The position numbers and the translations under genes are program-made. The notes below the pieces were generated by a model, which worked only from the letters and a program-made list of their open reading frames with translations, ran no database searches and was not told where the DNA came from. Below, piece after piece: positions 63,477 to 64,000 of a stretch of 64,000 nucleotides of DNA. Position 1 is the stretch's first letter. Every line of letters starts with the position of its first letter. Source of the DNA: Pseudomonadales bacterium. Lineage in GTDB: Bacteria > Pseudomonadota > Gammaproteobacteria > Pseudomonadales > Pseudohongiellaceae. Location: positions 108,501 through 172,500 of the forward strand of contig JAJDYJ010000047.1 of NCBI GenBank assembly GCA_022822865.1, given 5' to 3'.

Positions 63477-63552
63477 TGGTGGAGCCAGGCGGGATCGAAC
63501 CGCCGACCTCCTGCGTGCAAGGCAGGCGCTCTCCCAGCTGAGCTATGGCCCC
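63477..63552 (-). tRNA. tRNA-Ala (TGC)
   Basis: A 76-nt cloverleaf with encoded CCA. Acceptor GGGGCCA/TGGCTCC, D-loop AGCTGGGAGAGC, anticodon loop CTTGCAC with anticodon TGC, variable AGGTC and T-arm GGCGGTTCGATCCCGCC. Standard position in the 16S-23S spacer. Confidence 0.96.
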
Positions 63553-63769
63553 TCAGTGCTAGTCTTCGTTGCCATGTGCGGCGCTGCGCATCCCCGCCCT
63601 TGGCGCCGCGCGCCCTGGCAGGGACAGACATCCCGTGCATCGTGGGGGATCAGGCTGCCAGCGAGGCCCAGGCAACACGGAGCTTGAGAATGCCGACCAG
63701 ATTTCCAATGCAGGACGTGACGGGGCCGTACAGAAGATCCGGCCTTTCGCAGCGTAGGGACTGGGAATC

Positions 63770-63846
<77 letters not shown>

Positions 63847-63985
63847 GATTGTTCACCGTTTCTGGTCAGCGACACGAAGAAAGCAATCAAGCCTGCTGCC
63901 CGTTAGTGCTGCCGAGGACTGACTCAAATGTATAACCAAACAGATTGTGTGGGAGCTCCGATGCGCCATCGGTCCCTTAAGTCTT

Positions 63986-64000
63986 TAAAGGAGGTGATCC
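63986..64000 (-). rRNA. rrs: 16S ribosomal RNA, last 15 nt (runs off the right edge)
   Basis: GGATCACCTCCTTTA on the minus strand is the 3' end of 16S including the anti-Shine-Dalgarno CACCTCC. The rest of the gene lies to the right. A 139-bp spacer to tRNA-Ile precedes it. Confidence 0.9.

Overview
The window is bacterial, gene-dense and GC-rich. The features seen point to a Gram-negative proteobacterium, most likely an uncultured gammaproteobacterium: LptF/LptG, an RND pump, four TonB-dependent or TonB-linked proteins, a 16S-tRNA-Ile-tRNA-Ala-23S-5S operon, many signal-peptide proteins, and families common in marine or host-associated metagenomes (DUF3604, HupE, PQQ dehydrogenase, FMO). I cannot assign a genus, because only the last 15 bases of the 16S gene are inside.

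Layout. 1-16500: the start of an adenine-specific DNA methyltransferase running off the left edge, an RND efflux pair, several exported proteins of unknown role (a repeat protein with a TonB-like C-terminus, DUF4159, a WTNASLT-family protein, DUF305 plus LVIVD repeats), a SAM methyltransferase, lptF-lptG and an acyl-CoA dehydrogenase. 16650-22900: a nitronate-monooxygenase-like enzyme, then an accessory island. Two about 145-bp composite palindrome elements in direct orientation bracket an AbiE-type operon (a wHTH protein with a D..ExK-like N-terminus plus a nucleotidyltransferase) and an orphan DUF6088 antitoxin whose AbiEii toxin has decayed. A 5'-truncated copper-monooxygenase-like gene and two tandem secreted paralogues follow. 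23060-28010: an EthA-like flavin monooxygenase, a secreted metallo-beta-lactamase-fold protein, DUF429, a GIY-YIG protein and a BrnT/BrnA module.

28070-35180 looks like a zinc block: gamma-carbonic anhydrase, a ZIP importer, and two tandem copies of a [small Cys-pair protein, His/Asp-rich TonB receptor] unit with matching terminators. 35325-41973 holds three enzymes that fit trans-4-hydroxy-L-proline catabolism (Pyr4H2C deaminase-like, 4-hydroxyproline epimerase, D-amino-acid oxidase-like), interrupted by an amidohydrolase and a hipA-hipB module. 41980-46093: an SMR pump with a carboxymuconolactone decarboxylase-like protein, an alpha/beta hydrolase with no nucleophile serine, and a GAPDH-like protein with the catalytic Cys replaced by Ala that overlaps a normal gap gene.

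46170-59950: a PQQ-dehydrogenase/YceI/YceI operon, a cupin, a Tat-exported epoxide-hydrolase-like enzyme, phd-doc, a siderophore receptor with a PKHD hydroxylase, a second WTNASLT protein, and a DUF3604-PpiC-HupE operon. 59968-64000: an rRNA operon on the minus strand ending in a strong terminator.

The strongest candidates for something undescribed are the palindrome-bracketed AbiE island, the dead/live GAPDH pair, the nucleophile-less hydrolase and the duplicated zinc-receptor module. All functions are inferred from reading the sequence; no database search was possible.
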